6,152 nucleotides of DNA. Source: JANJTY01 sp038257155 (lineage in GTDB: Bacteria > Pseudomonadota > Gammaproteobacteria > Xanthomonadales > Xanthomonadaceae). A program made the position numbers and the translations under genes. The notes below the pieces were generated by a model, which did not search any database, was not told the DNA's origin, and was given only the letters and a program-made list of their open reading frames with translations. Where the stretch lies: positions 1 to 6,152 of the forward strand of contig JBBSJP010000094.1 of assembly GCA_038257155.1 (NCBI GenBank), written 5' to 3'. Positions 5,362-6,152 of the stretch are shown here, piece by piece (positions within the stretch are counted from its first letter, which is position 1; every line of letters begins with the position of its first letter).

Positions 5362-5441
5362 GCCTCAACTTGGACCTGGGCGGCTTTTCCGATTTTACCC
5401 GGCCGGAGCCGATGTAGCGCATGCCTCGACCAGAGTTCGGC
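5362..5441 (-). other. Weak attC candidate
   Basis: The right box GTTCGGC (5435-5441) is perfect. The left counterpart is CCTCAAC (5363-5369), one base off consensus. The flanks CTTGGACCTGGGC (5369-5381) and GCCTCGACCAGAG pair only partly, with CGGCT (5381-5385) and AGCCG (5407-5411) as an inner stem. It is listed because it lies where the antitoxin cassette should end. Confidence 0.4.
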
Positions 5442-5496
5442 CTCAGGATGCGTCGTCGATATCAACGATCCGAATTTCACGGACGGCATGATCGAC

Positions 5497-5694
5497 TTAC
5501 CCACGGGTTGCGATCATCCGCTCGAGCTCTGCGATCGAAATTTTCTTGCCCGCGTCCATCTCGCGCATGCGCCTACTGGCCTCTTTCTTCCATTCGGGGC
5601 GCTCGTGACGAAGCCGAATCATGTACGCATTCAACTCACGCCGTTCGCGCAGCGAGAGCCGTGAGATTTCCTGCTTCAACTGGAGCAACGTCAT
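5497..5694 (-). CDS. Antitoxin-like helical protein, solitary
   Basis: A 65-aa strongly charged protein, MTLLQLKQEISRLSLRERRE onwards. It resembles the short proteins annotated as antitoxin components of type II addiction modules: an N-terminal helix with the LSxxERxEL pattern (13-21), then an Arg/Glu-rich helical region (LRHERPEWKKEASRRMREMDAG) and a short C-terminal helix ISIAELERMIA. Such proteins bind and neutralise a toxin, and some bind their own promoter; no catalytic residues are expected. I take ATG 5694 rather than the GTG at 5721, because family members typically begin MTLxxLKQE and a GGAG lies upstream. No toxin gene is found: only 55 bases separate the stop from the core box at 5435-5441. 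The family assignment is by pattern memory, not by an exact match. Confidence 0.7.
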   Translation of the reverse strand: MTLLQLKQEISRLSLRERRELNAYMIRLRHERPEWKKEASRRMREMDAGKKISIAELERMIATRG

Positions 5695-5826
5695 GGGATC
5701 AAGGATTGCTCCCTTCGGCACTTCGTCAAGGCGGTCTTATTCCTGGTTAAGGTGAGCCAGGCGGCGGTTGATCTGCGACCAAAAACACATCTTGCGAATA
5801 CTCATTAATCAGGACGTGGAGGAGGA

Positions 5827-5895
5827 AACACCTCAGGCTTCACCCTCACCCTGCTTTTGTCGTGCGACGAGGGTGAGGGTGAAGCCTTTGGTGTT
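5827..5895. repeat. Long near-perfect palindrome
   Basis: GGCTTCACCCTCACCCT (5836-5852) and AGGGTGAGGGTGAAGCC (5870-5886) are perfect 17-base inverted arms around a 17-base loop. After a three-base mismatch on each side the stem continues with AACACC (5827-5832) and GGTGTT (5890-5895). No T-run follows on either strand, so a simple rho-independent terminator is unlikely. It lies in the roughly 220-base gap between the attC at 5917-6028 and the antitoxin start; the rest of that gap shows no gene beyond a 22-codon frame. Confidence 0.95.
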
Positions 5896-5916
5896 CCGTT
5901 CCGTTTGATCCGCTAT

Positions 5917-6028
5917 GCCGAACGTTCAAACCATGCGGCGCTCAACCGGAGAGAGGATTGCGATTTGATTGGGCTATCAGGAATGAAAATGGACGGATGG
6001 TGAGCGTTCGCAGACCGAGTGGTCCGGC
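5917..6028 (-). other. attC recombination site
   Basis: The left box is GCCGAAC (5917-5923). The right box GTCCGGC (6022-6028) is one base from GTTCGGC. Arms TGCGGCGCTCAACC (from 5934) and GGTGAGCGTTCGCAG (ending near 6013) pair as in the homologous site at 819-931, and the loop shares ATTGGGCTATCA. It directly follows the stop of the partial gene at the right edge. Confidence 0.82.
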
Positions 6029-6032
6029 TTTC

Positions 6033-6152
6033 TTACCCGATGAGTTTCTCAAGCGCCGTGTGCACCTCCTCGGCTTCATCGTCAGCGTTAAGAACAATCT
6101 GAAACGAGCGTGCTTTGAAAGCCGAGCGCACAAACGGCGCGGCTAGCGTCTT
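6033..6152 (-). CDS. Partial cassette gene, C-terminal 39 residues
   Basis: An open minus-strand frame enters from the right edge and ends at TAA 6033-6035, giving KTLAAPFVRSAFKARSFQIV followed by LNADDEAEEVHTALEKLIG. The tail looks like a genuine folded-domain end: a beta-strand-like FQIVLNAD, then an amphipathic helix. No family is recognised from this fragment. The stop is 4 bases from the attC core box, the same tight stop-to-attC spacing seen for the secreted-protein, GNAT and membrane-protein cassettes, which is the strongest support. The start lies outside the window. Confidence 0.55.
   Translation of the reverse strand, partial: KTLAAPFVRSAFKARSFQIVLNADDEAEEVHTALEKLIG

Noticed and set aside
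5853..5869. Palindrome at 5827-5895 as a rho-independent terminator
   Set aside because: Stem strength is high, but there is no U-tract after either arm and the 17-base loop is large.

Overview
The window reads as a piece of an integron gene-cassette array, interrupted by one IS91-family transposon. Evidence for the array: short genes all on the minus strand, almost every one starting 5-8 bases after, and ending 4-19 bases before, a palindromic attC-type recombination site. These sites have core boxes such as GCCGAAC/GTTCGGC, GCCTAAC or GCCCAAC/GTTGGGC, plus internal imperfect inverted repeats. I place about nine attC sites, some partial or weak. No integron integrase (IntI), attI or Pc promoter is present, so this is an internal part of an array. 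The host is a GC-rich bacterium. The attC at 1340-1483 resembles sites I associate from memory with Verrucomicrobiota (Opitutaceae-like), as does the secreted protein with MP(I/V)V-type 13-residue repeats. That host assignment is inference only.

Layout in plus coordinates: partial attC (1-108); a mostly non-coding cassette with one 43-aa ORF (109-340); attC (341-434); DUF4260 membrane protein (454-813, minus); attC (819-931); small secreted repeat protein (939-1274, minus); attC (1340-1483); IS91-family element (about 1484-3970) carrying, on the plus strand, a tyrosine recombinase and a Y2 HUH transposase; a candidate attC with a 20-bp tandem duplication (3971-4043); GNAT acetyltransferase (4051-4473, minus); attC (4482-4548); three-helix membrane protein (4556-4867, minus); attC (4875-4939); an apparently gene-less cassette full of GCGACACCC repeats (4940-5361); weak attC (5362-5441); solitary antitoxin-like protein (5497-5694, minus); a strong palindrome (5827-5895); attC (5917-6028); and the C-terminal end of another minus-strand gene running off the window (6033-6152).

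The cassette genes do not form a pathway. They are independently acquired units, expected to be read from a promoter beyond the right edge or from local promoters. The IS91 element is the only transposon and points the other way. Its inferred right (oriIS) end abuts GTTC, a tetranucleotide known as an IS91-family target, and here that GTTC is part of an attC core box. No wholly new system is evident. The most interesting signals are the IS91/attC core coincidence, the two short duplications that start at attC core boxes, a shared A/G-rich leader between attC and start codons, the repeat-filled gene-less cassette and the orphan antitoxin.
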